Part shown: positions 35,088 to 43,103 of the stretch, piece by piece
How the letters are laid out: the number at the start of each line of letters is the position of its first letter
Numbering within the stretch: the first letter of the stretch is position 1
Assembly: GCA_947488435.1 (NCBI GenBank)
Contig: CANKZG010000001.1
Coordinates: forward strand, 2,100,308 to 2,164,307
Source: an uncultured Flavobacteriaceae bacterium
Lineage (GTDB): Bacteria > Bacteroidota > Bacteroidia > Flavobacteriales > Flavobacteriaceae
DNA: 64,000 nucleotides
Direction of reading: 5' to 3'
The notes under the pieces: model-generated
Told to the model about the DNA's origin: nothing
Seen by the model: the letters and a program-made list of their open reading frames with translations, nothing else
The model's database searches: none
Position numbers and translations under genes: made by a program

Positions 35088-35660
35088 ATGAGTAAAAAAA
35101 ATAAAACCGAGGAAATGGAAGAAACATTTTCTGAAAATGATACTGTGTTGGAAAATGAAGAAGCAAATGTAAATGCGACTGAAGAAACCCCTGAAGCGGA
35201 AGAAGCATTGTCACCGGAGCAGCAACTTCAAGAAGATTTGAGTAAAGAAAAAGACAAATTTTTAAGACTCTTTGCGGAATTCGAAAATTATAAGAAAAGA
35301 ACATCTAAAGAACGTGTTGAAATGTTTAAAACTGCCGGACAGGAAGTCATTGTTTCTTTACTCCCTGTTATGGATGATTTTGATAGAGCATTGAAAGAGC
35401 TTTCCAAATCAGAAGATAAGGAGATGTTTAAAGGAGTAGAGCTAATCCATAATAAGCTTAAAGAGACCCTTAAAAATAAAGGGTTAACGGAGATTAAAGT
35501 TAAACAAGGAGATAGTTTTGATGCTGAGGTTCACGATGCAATTACTCAAATTCCTGCTCCTAGTAAAAAACTGAAAGGTAAAATTGTAGATATTATAGAA
35601 AAAGGTTTTACCCTAGGAGAAAAAATCGTTCGACATCCTAAAGTGGTTGTGGGCAACTAA
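35088..35660 (+). CDS. grpE: Nucleotide exchange factor GrpE
   Basis: GrpE releases ADP from DnaK. An acidic disordered N-terminus (about residues 1-45) precedes the long coiled coil (DKFLRLFAEFENYKKRTSKER) and the C-terminal beta domain (VKQGDSFDAEVHDAITQIPAP, KGFTLGEKIVRHPKVVV). Length 190 is usual. dnaJ begins nine bases after its stop, so the pair is one operon; dnaK is not in the window. Confidence 0.97.
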   Translation: MSKKNKTEEMEETFSENDTVLENEEANVNATEETPEAEEALSPEQQLQEDLSKEKDKFLRLFAEFENYKKRTSKERVEMFKTAGQEVIVSLLPVMDDFDRALKELSKSEDKEMFKGVELIHNKLKETLKNKGLTEIKVKQGDSFDAEVHDAITQIPAPSKKLKGKIVDIIEKGFTLGEKIVRHPKVVVGN

Positions 35661-35669
35661 AAGTAGCAT

Positions 35670-36788
35670 ATGAAGGAAGACTTTTATGAAATATTAGGGA
35701 TAAGTAAAAATGCTTCAGCAGCAGAAATAAAAAAAGCTTATCGCAAAAAAGCAATAGAATATCATCCAGACAAAAATCCAGGTGACAGTAAAGCTGAAGA
35801 AAATTTTAAAAAAGCAGCTGAAGCATACGAGGTATTGAGCGATCCTGACAAAAAAGCCAAGTACGATCAATATGGTCATGCTGCATTTGAAGGTGGTGGT
35901 TTTGGCGGCGGAGGTATGAACATGGACGATATCTTTAGTCAATTCGGTGATATCTTTGGTAGCGCCTTTGGTGGTGGTGGATTTGGAGGTTTTAGCGGAT
36001 TTGGCGGCGGTGGAGGAAGGCGTGCAAAAGGCAGCAACTTAAGAATTCGTGTGAAACTATCATTAGAAGAGGTCGCTAACGGAGTTGAAAAAAAGGTGAA
36101 AGTTCGCAGGAAAGTACAAGCTGATGGGGTAACTTATAAAACATGTTCCACCTGTAATGGAAGAGGTCAGGTTACAAAAATTACCAATACAATTCTTGGT
36201 CGTATGCAAACCGCAGCAGCATGTAGCACTTGTGGAGGTAGTGGTCAACTTATGGATAACAGACCAAAAGGTGCAGATGGACAAGGATTGAAAGTAATTG
36301 AAGAAACAGTTGCCGTAAAAATACCGGCGGGAGTGGAAGATGGAATGCAATTAAAAGTTCCTGGAAAAGGAAATGATGCCCCTGGAAATGGCGTTCCTGG
36401 AGATCTTTTGGTGGCACTAGAAACCGAAGAACATCATTCCCTTAAGAGAGAAGGAGATAATTTACACTACGATTTATACATAAGTATATCGGAAGCAGTA
36501 CTAGGTACTTCAAAAGAAATTGATACCGTTAACGGAAAAGTTAGAATAAAATTAGAAGAAGGAATTCAATCAGGAAAAATTCTTCGTTTACGTGGTAAAG
36601 GTATATCCAGCCTGAATAGTTATGGCAGCGGAGATCTTTTAGTGCATGTAAATGTCTGGACTCCAAAAACTTTGAATAAAGAACAGCGTGATTTTTTTGA
36701 ACGAATGCAGGAGAACGAGCATTTTCAACCAAGACCTGAAAAATCGGATAAATCTTTTTTTGAAAAGGTTAAGGATATGTTCTCATAG
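35670..36788 (+). CDS. dnaJ: Chaperone DnaJ with reduced zinc-binding region
   Basis: The J domain (residues 3-68) has HPD at 32-34. A Gly/Phe-rich stretch covers about 75-120. The cysteine-rich region holds only two CxxCxGxG repeats (CSTCNGRG and CSTCGGSG) instead of the four of E. coli DnaJ. The C-terminal substrate-binding domains (VPGKGNDAPGNGVPGDLLV; GKILRLRGKGISSLNSYGSGDLLVHV) are complete. I recall flavobacterial DnaJ proteins sharing this two-repeat form, so it is likely lineage-typical rather than damage. Confidence 0.96.
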   Translation: MKEDFYEILGISKNASAAEIKKAYRKKAIEYHPDKNPGDSKAEENFKKAAEAYEVLSDPDKKAKYDQYGHAAFEGGGFGGGGMNMDDIFSQFGDIFGSAFGGGGFGGFSGFGGGGGRRAKGSNLRIRVKLSLEEVANGVEKKVKVRRKVQADGVTYKTCSTCNGRGQVTKITNTILGRMQTAAACSTCGGSGQLMDNRPKGADGQGLKVIEETVAVKIPAGVEDGMQLKVPGKGNDAPGNGVPGDLLVALETEEHHSLKREGDNLHYDLYISISEAVLGTSKEIDTVNGKVRIKLEEGIQSGKILRLRGKGISSLNSYGSGDLLVHVNVWTPKTLNKEQRDFFERMQENEHFQPRPEKSDKSFFEKVKDMFS

Positions 36789-36818
36789 GATTAACTTTTA
36801 CATTTAAATAAAAAACGT

Positions 36819-36826
36819 ATATTTGA
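36819..36826 (+). promoter_or_regulatory. -7 element TATATTTG downstream of dnaJ
   Basis: Exact TAnnTTTG in the gap after dnaJ, with no protein gene directly downstream. It would start a transcript near 36833. Confidence 0.45.
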
Positions 36827-36829
36827 AAT

Positions 36830-36914
36830 GATATTGGGAAACCAATATTAATTTTCTTTTTCATAGCAATTTTTTTCCCATCCTTGAATTCATTTGAGGG
36901 TGGGTTTTGTTTTT
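36830..36914 (+). ncRNA. Candidate small RNA with own promoter and terminator
   Basis: Directly after the -7 element come a hairpin (ATATTGG-GAA-CCAATAT, 36832-36848), an unpaired U-rich linker, and an intrinsic terminator (36877-36914), giving an RNA of about 80 bases. No reading frame longer than a few codons is present. It may instead be a simple dnaJ terminator next to a chance promoter match. No known RNA family was recognised. Confidence 0.4.
36877..36914 (+). terminator. Intrinsic terminator after dnaJ
   Basis: CCCATCCT (36877-36884) pairs with AGGGTGGG (36897-36904) with one G-T pair, followed by TTTTGTTTTT. Confidence 0.75.
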
Positions 36915-37011
36915 ATATCGGAATATACCAGGATTGGAAACAGAAAAACCTGTAATTTAATTTTTATATCATAAAAGCTTCGAGCTAAAAGTTTGTTGAA
37001 TCTTATTTCTA

Positions 37012-37019
37012 TATCTTTG
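37012..37019 (+). promoter_or_regulatory. -7 element TATCTTTG for the ABC/MscS/sigma-54 activator operon
   Basis: Exact TAnnTTTG, 14 bases before the ATG at 37034. Confidence 0.55.
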
Positions 37020-37033
37020 AAAAAATTGCATGC

Positions 37034-37960
37034 ATGAATAAAATTCTGGTTGCTGATAAGGTTACCAAAAGTTTCGGGAATCATACAGCACTTCAAGATA
37101 TTTCACTTGAAATCCCTAATAATTGCATTTACGGACTACTTGGGCCCAATGGTGCAGGAAAAACTACTTTCATCCGTATCATAAATCAAATCACCTATCC
37201 CGATAGCGGAGCGGTCTATTTCGATGGAAAACCTTTAGAGCCACAACATATTTCCTTAATAGGTTACCTGCCAGAAGAACGCGGATTATACAAGAGCATG
37301 AAAGTTGGAGAACAGGCATTGTATTTGGCACAATTAAAAGGGCTGTCTAAACAAGAAGCGAAAAAAAGATTGAAATATTGGTTTGATAAGTTTGAAATTG
37401 GAGATTGGTGGGGGAAAAAAATCCAGGAACTATCAAAGGGTATGGCGCAGAAAATACAATTTATTGTAACAATACTCCACCAACCAAAACTCCTTATTTT
37501 TGATGAACCTTTCAGCGGTTTTGATCCTATCAATGCCAATATAATCAAAGAAGAGATTCTAGAGTTAAAAAAAAATGGAACATCCATAATTTTTTCTACG
37601 CATCGCATGGAGTCGGTTGAAGAATTATGCGAGCATATTGCTTTAATTCACAAATCTAAATTGATTCTGGACGGAAAACTTTCGGAGATAAAGAAAACAT
37701 ATAAGAATAATATTTTTGAAATTGGATTACAAACGGCAAACCAAAGTGAATTTTTAGAGCATTTTAAACAACATTTTACCGTAAAAACGTCAGCTTATGA
37801 TGCGCTAGAAGAGCAATTAAACTTTACGGTACAACTACCTTCTGGCAATACTCAAGAGCTTTTAAATTATTTAGCAACAAAAGGAAATATTAGTCAATTT
37901 GTAGAAACCATTCCTTCGGCAAGTGATATTTTTATACAAACGATTCAAAGCAAGGCGTAA
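37034..37960 (+). CDS. ABC transporter ATP-binding protein (NatA-like)
   Basis: The ATPase half of an ABC-2 exporter, 308 residues. Walker A is GPNGAGKTT (37-45); the signature is LSKGMAQKIQF, a variant of LSGGQ; Walker B is LLIFDEPFSGFDP; the switch His is in FSTHRMESVEELC. The C-terminal 80 residues (after about 225) are the DUF4162-like extension typical of NatA proteins. The permease starts at the very next base, so the two act together. NatAB exports Na+ in Bacillus; the substrate here is unknown. Confidence 0.94.
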   Translation: MNKILVADKVTKSFGNHTALQDISLEIPNNCIYGLLGPNGAGKTTFIRIINQITYPDSGAVYFDGKPLEPQHISLIGYLPEERGLYKSMKVGEQALYLAQLKGLSKQEAKKRLKYWFDKFEIGDWWGKKIQELSKGMAQKIQFIVTILHQPKLLIFDEPFSGFDPINANIIKEEILELKKNGTSIIFSTHRMESVEELCEHIALIHKSKLILDGKLSEIKKTYKNNIFEIGLQTANQSEFLEHFKQHFTVKTSAYDALEEQLNFTVQLPSGNTQELLNYLATKGNISQFVETIPSASDIFIQTIQSKA

Positions 37961-39298
37961 ATGAATAAACTACCGCTAATTATTAAAAGAGAATATTTGG
38001 CAAAAGTACGGAACCGCTCTTTTGTGATCATGACTTTTTTGAGCCCAATTCTAATGGTAGGCTTAGTGGTCTTAATTGCATACCTCACACAAATTAATGA
38101 TAGTGAGAAAAGAATACTAGCAGTGCTTAATGAGAGTGATTATTTTGAAAATGACTTTAACCCAACTGAAAATGTTTCTTACATTCAGCTAAAAAATTTA
38201 TCCTTACAACAGGCGAAGGATTCTGTGCTTACCATGGGGTTTTACGGATTACTATTTATTCCTGATAAAGCGGATGTGGTTAGCGTTGCAGCAGATAGTT
38301 ATTTGTATACTAAAGATGCACCCAACAGTGGTATATTGGAACGTTTAGAACGTATTTTTGAAGAACGATTACGTCAGCAAAAACTTATAGATCTTAAACT
38401 TTCCGCAGCAGATTTTGCGGAAATGGATCAGGATTTTGAAATTCATGCCGAGACTTTCGAAGGAGAACAAAATATTAAGGGGATTGATTTAGTTAAGGCC
38501 GGAATTGGAGGTAGTTTCGGATATTTGATTATGATGTTTATCGTGATATATGGTGGATTTGTAATGCGAAGTGTAATTGAAGAAAAAACAAGCCGGATTA
38601 TTGAAGTTATTATTTCTTCAGTTAAGCCTTTTCAATTAATGTTGGGTAAGATTATTGGCACGGCTTTAGCTGGCTTAACACAGTTTGGAATTTGGATTTT
38701 TTCAGCCACGTTGCTGTTGTCTTTGGTGTGGTTGTTTTTCGATATCGATGTTTCAGGAATACAAACTATGCCCGATCTGCCTGGTGGCACGGTTAATAAT
38801 TTAGGTCCTTCAACGAGTATTGCAAGTGGAATACAAGCTGGGTTTGATATGATTAATGAGATTCCTTTTGGGCTATTAATTATTTCTTTCACCATTTATT
38901 TTTTGTTAGGCTATTTAATTTATAGCTCTATTTATGCAGCTATCGGTGCTGCTGTTGATAATGAAACAGACACCCAGCAGTTTATATTTCCTATCATCCT
39001 ACCTTTAATTTTAGCCATATATGTAGGGTTCTTTTCAGTTTTTAATAACCCTCATGGCCCTATCGCCGTTGGATTTTCGTTATTTCCATTAACCTCACCT
39101 ATTGTAATGCTTATGCGATTACCAGGCGGTATTGGAGAAGGGGGTGTTCCAATATGGCAATTTGTTGCTTCTATATTGATACTTATCGGTACTTTTATTA
39201 CCATTGTATGGTTAGCGGCAAAGATTTATCGTGTTGGTATTTTGATGTATGGAAAAAAGCCCAGTTACCGAGAGTTATTTAAGTGGTTAAGATATTGA
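37961..39298 (+). CDS. ABC-2 type permease (NatB-like)
   Basis: A 445-residue inner-membrane protein. One hydrophobic helix near 20-45 (VIMTFLSPILMVGLVVLIAYL) is followed by a large external domain (50-170) and five or six more helices from about 180. GGFVMRSVIEEKTSRIIEVIISSVKPFQLMLGKIIGTALAGLTQFGIW is the ABC-2 coupling region. It is immediately after its ATPase and one base before the MscS-type gene, so all are presumably cotranscribed. Confidence 0.92.
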   Translation: MNKLPLIIKREYLAKVRNRSFVIMTFLSPILMVGLVVLIAYLTQINDSEKRILAVLNESDYFENDFNPTENVSYIQLKNLSLQQAKDSVLTMGFYGLLFIPDKADVVSVAADSYLYTKDAPNSGILERLERIFEERLRQQKLIDLKLSAADFAEMDQDFEIHAETFEGEQNIKGIDLVKAGIGGSFGYLIMMFIVIYGGFVMRSVIEEKTSRIIEVIISSVKPFQLMLGKIIGTALAGLTQFGIWIFSATLLLSLVWLFFDIDVSGIQTMPDLPGGTVNNLGPSTSIASGIQAGFDMINEIPFGLLIISFTIYFLLGYLIYSSIYAAIGAAVDNETDTQQFIFPIILPLILAIYVGFFSVFNNPHGPIAVGFSLFPLTSPIVMLMRLPGGIGEGGVPIWQFVASILILIGTFITIVWLAAKIYRVGILMYGKKPSYRELFKWLRY

Positions 39299-39299
39299 T

Positions 39300-40145
39300 A
39301 TGGAACAGTTGCGAGATATTTTTTCAAGTATACAAGATTTGCTTCAAAAGAAAATATATGATAGCGACCAAATTCATATAACCATAGCAACCTTGCTCAC
39401 TATTATTATTGCAATAATTGCTATTACTTTCGTACTTAAACTTGTAAGACGTATTGTTACCTCCAAGCTTCCAGATGAGGATAAAAATAAGTTCGAAAGT
39501 ATTTTTGGCTTTTTAAAATACCTTTTTTATATCCTGGTTGTGCTCACCATTCTTCATGGTTCCGGCGTTAACCTTACTGTGCTGCTTACTGCTTCTGCTG
39601 CGTTATTTGTAGGTTTAGGATTTGCATTACAGTACCTATTTCAGGACATAATTTCGGGAATACTTATTATTTTGGATCAATCTTTGCATGTAGGAGATAT
39701 TATTGAAGTGGAGGGTAAAGTTGGTCGCGTTTTTGAGATTCGTTTAAGAACAACTAGAGCTCTTACGAGAGATGATAAGGTAATTGTAATACCAAACCAT
39801 AAGTTTTTAACAGATAGCATTTACAATTATACCCAAAATCATAAAACTACCCGGGAAACAATTAAGATTGGCGTGGCTTATGGAAGTGACGTAAATTTGG
39901 TGACCAAGCTTTTGGAAGAGGTAGCGGAAGAACAAAAAGGAGTATTAAAAAATCCTAAACCTTTTGTTTTGTTTGATGACTTTGGGGATTCAGCACTTCT
40001 GTTTAGCTTAAATTTTTACATTACGGACAGTTTTACGGATCCAAAAATTAAGAGTTCAATTCGCTATAAAATTGATGCTAAGTTTAGAGCAAACCATATT
40101 AGCATCCCTTTTCCACAACGCGATATACATATTATAAAACCCTAA
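39300..40145 (+). CDS. MscS-type mechanosensitive ion channel
   Basis: A small-conductance mechanosensitive channel of 281 residues. Three hydrophobic helices fill residues 20-120, the last being the Gly/Ala-rich pore helix ASAALFVGLGFALQYLFQDIISG. The beta domain follows: GDIIEVEGKVGRVFEIRLRTTRALTRDDKVIVIPNHKFL. It opens under membrane tension to release solutes. It lies between NatB and the sigma-54 activator in one run, which hints at envelope or osmotic stress as common theme (inference). Confidence 0.93.
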   Translation: MEQLRDIFSSIQDLLQKKIYDSDQIHITIATLLTIIIAIIAITFVLKLVRRIVTSKLPDEDKNKFESIFGFLKYLFYILVVLTILHGSGVNLTVLLTASAALFVGLGFALQYLFQDIISGILIILDQSLHVGDIIEVEGKVGRVFEIRLRTTRALTRDDKVIVIPNHKFLTDSIYNYTQNHKTTRETIKIGVAYGSDVNLVTKLLEEVAEEQKGVLKNPKPFVLFDDFGDSALLFSLNFYITDSFTDPKIKSSIRYKIDAKFRANHISIPFPQRDIHIIKP

Positions 40146-40159
40146 TAAAACAGCAATAC

Positions 40160-41323
40160 ATGTCTAAGATATTAGTAATAGAAGATGAAGCGGCAATTCG
40201 AAGAGTTTTAATGAAAATTCTATCCGAAGAAAGCGATACCTATCAGGTGAGTGATGCAGAAGATGGTTTAAAGGGACTCGAGTTGATAAAAAAGGAAGAC
40301 TTCGACCTTATTTTATGCGATATTAAAATGCCTAAAATGGATGGAGTTGAAGTTTTGGAAGCTGCACGCAAAGTAAAACCCGAAATACCATTCATTATGA
40401 TCTCTGGACATGGAGATTTGGATACAGCTGTAAACACAATGCGTCTTGGTGCATTTGATTACATATCTAAACCCCCAGACTTAAATAGATTGCTTACCAC
40501 AGTGCGCAACGCTTTGGATAGAAAAGAACTGGTAGTAGAGAACAAAATACTTAAAAAGAAAGTTAGTAAGAACTACCAAATGATTGGAGAAAGTGATGGA
40601 ATCAATCAGATTAAAGATATTATTGAAAAAGTAGCACCCACAGATGCTAGAGTATTGATTACTGGTTCTAATGGAACAGGAAAGGAGTTAGTAGCACATT
40701 GGGTTCATGAGAAAAGTCAAAGAAGTAGTGCACCTTTTATTGAAGTGAATTGCGCTGCAATTCCCTCAGAACTAATAGAAAGTGAGTTGTTTGGTCATGT
40801 TAAAGGAGCCTTTACATCTGCAGTAAAAGATAGAGCAGGTAAATTTGAAGCTGCGAATAAGGGGACGATTTTTCTGGATGAAATAGGAGATATGAGCCTT
40901 TCTGCTCAAGCAAAGGTGTTACGGGCACTTCAAGAAAATAAAATTTCAAGAGTTGGCACCGATAAAGATATTAAGGTAGATGTTCGGGTGGTAGCAGCAA
41001 CGAATAAGGATTTGAAAAAAGAAATAGCCGAATCTCGCTTTCGAGAAGATTTGTACCATCGTCTTGCGGTTATTTTAATTAAGGTCCCTGCGTTAAATGA
41101 TCGACGTGATGATATTCCTTTGTTAATACATCATTTTTCGGAAAAAATAGCATCTGAACAAGGAACTTCTCCAAAAGTGTTTTCTGAAAAAGCTATTGGA
41201 TTATTAAAAAGCTATGATTGGACGGGGAATATTAGAGAACTTCGTAATGTGGTAGAACGATTAATTATTTTAAGTGCGGAAGAAGTAACAGAGGAAGATG
41301 TAAAGCTGTTCGCTAGTAAATAG
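40160..41323 (+). CDS. Sigma-54-dependent response regulator lacking a DNA-binding domain
   Basis: Residues 1-120 are a receiver with phospho-acceptor Asp54 and switch Lys104 (SKPP). Residues 140-370 are the sigma-54 AAA+ module: Walker A GSNGTGKE (169-176), the sigma-54-contacting GAFTSA loop (216-221), Walker B GTIFLDE (235-241), and arginine-finger region FREDLYHRL. The chain stops 17 residues after the AAA+ domain, so the usual Fis-type helix-turn-helix is missing. Similar activators without DNA-binding domains (for example FlgR of Helicobacter) act from solution. No histidine kinase is adjacent. Confidence 0.93.
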   Translation: MSKILVIEDEAAIRRVLMKILSEESDTYQVSDAEDGLKGLELIKKEDFDLILCDIKMPKMDGVEVLEAARKVKPEIPFIMISGHGDLDTAVNTMRLGAFDYISKPPDLNRLLTTVRNALDRKELVVENKILKKKVSKNYQMIGESDGINQIKDIIEKVAPTDARVLITGSNGTGKELVAHWVHEKSQRSSAPFIEVNCAAIPSELIESELFGHVKGAFTSAVKDRAGKFEAANKGTIFLDEIGDMSLSAQAKVLRALQENKISRVGTDKDIKVDVRVVAATNKDLKKEIAESRFREDLYHRLAVILIKVPALNDRRDDIPLLIHHFSEKIASEQGTSPKVFSEKAIGLLKSYDWTGNIRELRNVVERLIILSAEEVTEEDVKLFASK

Positions 41324-41327
41324 GGTT

Positions 41328-42023
41328 TTAATTGGGACAGCCATTAAGTGTAACTAATGCCTCAGCGACAATTTCTTTAGTTTTAAGATTAAAGTATTTT
41401 TTTGCTTCTGTCAAATCTTCTCGTAATAGTTCTTTTTCACAATTTTCGTATAATTTGTTGGCGAACTCCAATGCATTTTGGCAATCCACTGAGGCAACAA
41501 CTTTTGCCAAGGAGTTTTCGAAATTTACTAAAGATGCTTCGATACGTCGTTCCAGTTGTTTTCCTTGTGGTGATTTAGACGCAACAGGATCTTTGGAAGT
41601 AATCTCTTTGGTATTCATTTCTAATACATCATCAGCATACTTGCTTTCATCGTGGTTGCCGTGTTCGGCAATAGCAGTTTCCGAAATTAAAACATGATCC
41701 ATAACTCTTTTAAGCTGAATACGCGTGCCTCCTAATGAAAAAGCTTTTGTTGCTTGCTTTAAGTAGATAAGGCTTTCTTGAATGCCACTTACTGCATATT
41801 CACAATCGCAAGATTGCCATTGCTTTTTTGACTTTTCAATAGCATTAAGAGCTTTGTAAGCAAAATACCGGGCCGTATTAATATTGTCGGCTTGGATAGC
41901 CTTTTCTGTTTGCTCTTTAATATGAGCAATGCGTTGTACTGCAAAGTCACAGTTAAAAGCCATACCAATTGCAATTTGCCCACAAAGTGCCATACTATAT
42001 AGGGCTAAGTAGTATATTTTCAT
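41328..42023 (-). CDS. Exported helical protein with conserved-looking cysteines
   Basis: A signal peptide (about 1-22, ending GMAFN) precedes 210 residues of helix-rich sequence with cysteines at CDFAVQRI, SCDCEYA, DCQNALEF and ENCEKE and a final NGCPN, suggesting disulfides in the periplasm. No family is known to me; FAYKALNAIEKSKKQW and the spacing recall helical-bundle proteins. It converges with the sigma-54 activator four bases away and is divergent from PPK2 with 200 bases between. Confidence 0.7.
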   Translation of the reverse strand: MKIYYLALYSMALCGQIAIGMAFNCDFAVQRIAHIKEQTEKAIQADNINTARYFAYKALNAIEKSKKQWQSCDCEYAVSGIQESLIYLKQATKAFSLGGTRIQLKRVMDHVLISETAIAEHGNHDESKYADDVLEMNTKEITSKDPVASKSPQGKQLERRIEASLVNFENSLAKVVASVDCQNALEFANKLYENCEKELLREDLTEAKKYFNLKTKEIVAEALVTLNGCPN

Positions 42024-42223
42024 TATGTAGGATTTTAGTACATAATATTGGGGAATATTATAGGTCTAAATATAGTGAGCAAAAGCTAGTATTCTTTAAC
42101 TATTCGATGAAATACTGCTTTTATTAACATTTTTTATCGACGAAGTGCTTTTTTGTATCGATGAACTACACATATTTGCAATTTTTTGAAAAAAAATAAA
42201 GGAAATTATTTTATCTTCAACCC

Positions 42224-43102
42224 ATGGACAATTTTCAGAGCGATCAGTATAAAGTAAGTGGTAAACTAAGTTTAGAGGAACGAAATACTTTCGAAGATTT
42301 TAATAAATCAGATAAAGCGTTAAAAAAAAACTTAGAAAAAGTACGGGAAGAACTCGGCGCATTTCAAGATGTACTCTATGCACATGCTAAATATGGAGTT
42401 TTGGTATGCTTACAAGGGATGGATACTGCAGGAAAGGATAGCCTTATCCGAGAAATATTTAAAGATTTTAATGCACGCGGAGTAGTAGTTCATAGTTTTA
42501 AAGTTCCTACAGATCTGGAACGCCAACACGATTATCTGTGGCGGCATTATATCGCATTGCCAGCGAAAGGTAAATTTGCTGTTTTTAATAGAACACATTA
42601 TGAAAATGTTTTAGTTACCAGAGTTCATCCAGAATATATTTTGAGTGAAAACATACCTGGTATTCATAAAGTGGAAGATATTACTCCAAAATTTTGGGAA
42701 AAACGTTTTGAACAAATCAATAATTTTGAGCGTCATATTGCAGAAAATGGAACACTGATTTTTAAATTTTATTTGCATCTTTCCAAAGAAGAACAGCGGC
42801 AACGTTTGCTCAGAAGATTGCGATTAAGAGCAAAACATTGGAAATTTTCGCCAGGAGATTTAAAAGAACGACTACTATGGGACTCTTACCAAGAATGCTA
42901 TCAGGAAGCGATTGAAAAAACATCCAAATCACATGCTCCTTGGTATGTAATTCCTGCGGATAACAAAAAAACGGCACGACTTATAGTGGCTTCTATTTTG
43001 TTGCAAGAGTTAAAAAAATATAAAGATATTAAGGAACCGGAGTTGGATGATAAAATAAAAGCTAATTTAGAGGTTTATACAAAGCAACTAGAGTCAGAAT
43101 AA
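42224..43102 (+). CDS. Polyphosphate kinase 2 family protein
   Basis: PPK2 enzymes phosphorylate nucleotides with polyphosphate or the reverse. Walker A is GMDTAGKDS (65-73); Walker B-like FNRTHYENVL starts at 121; the lid segment LRRLRLRAKHWKFSPGDLKER follows, then HAPWYVIPADNKKTARL. At 292 residues with one domain it fits the class I/III one-domain enzymes. FNRTHYE rather than FNRSWYN favours class III, which accepts AMP and ADP, but this is a guess. The M28 peptidase begins one base after its stop. Confidence 0.92.
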   Translation: MDNFQSDQYKVSGKLSLEERNTFEDFNKSDKALKKNLEKVREELGAFQDVLYAHAKYGVLVCLQGMDTAGKDSLIREIFKDFNARGVVVHSFKVPTDLERQHDYLWRHYIALPAKGKFAVFNRTHYENVLVTRVHPEYILSENIPGIHKVEDITPKFWEKRFEQINNFERHIAENGTLIFKFYLHLSKEEQRQRLLRRLRLRAKHWKFSPGDLKERLLWDSYQECYQEAIEKTSKSHAPWYVIPADNKKTARLIVASILLQELKKYKDIKEPELDDKIKANLEVYTKQLESE

Positions 43103-43103
43103 T

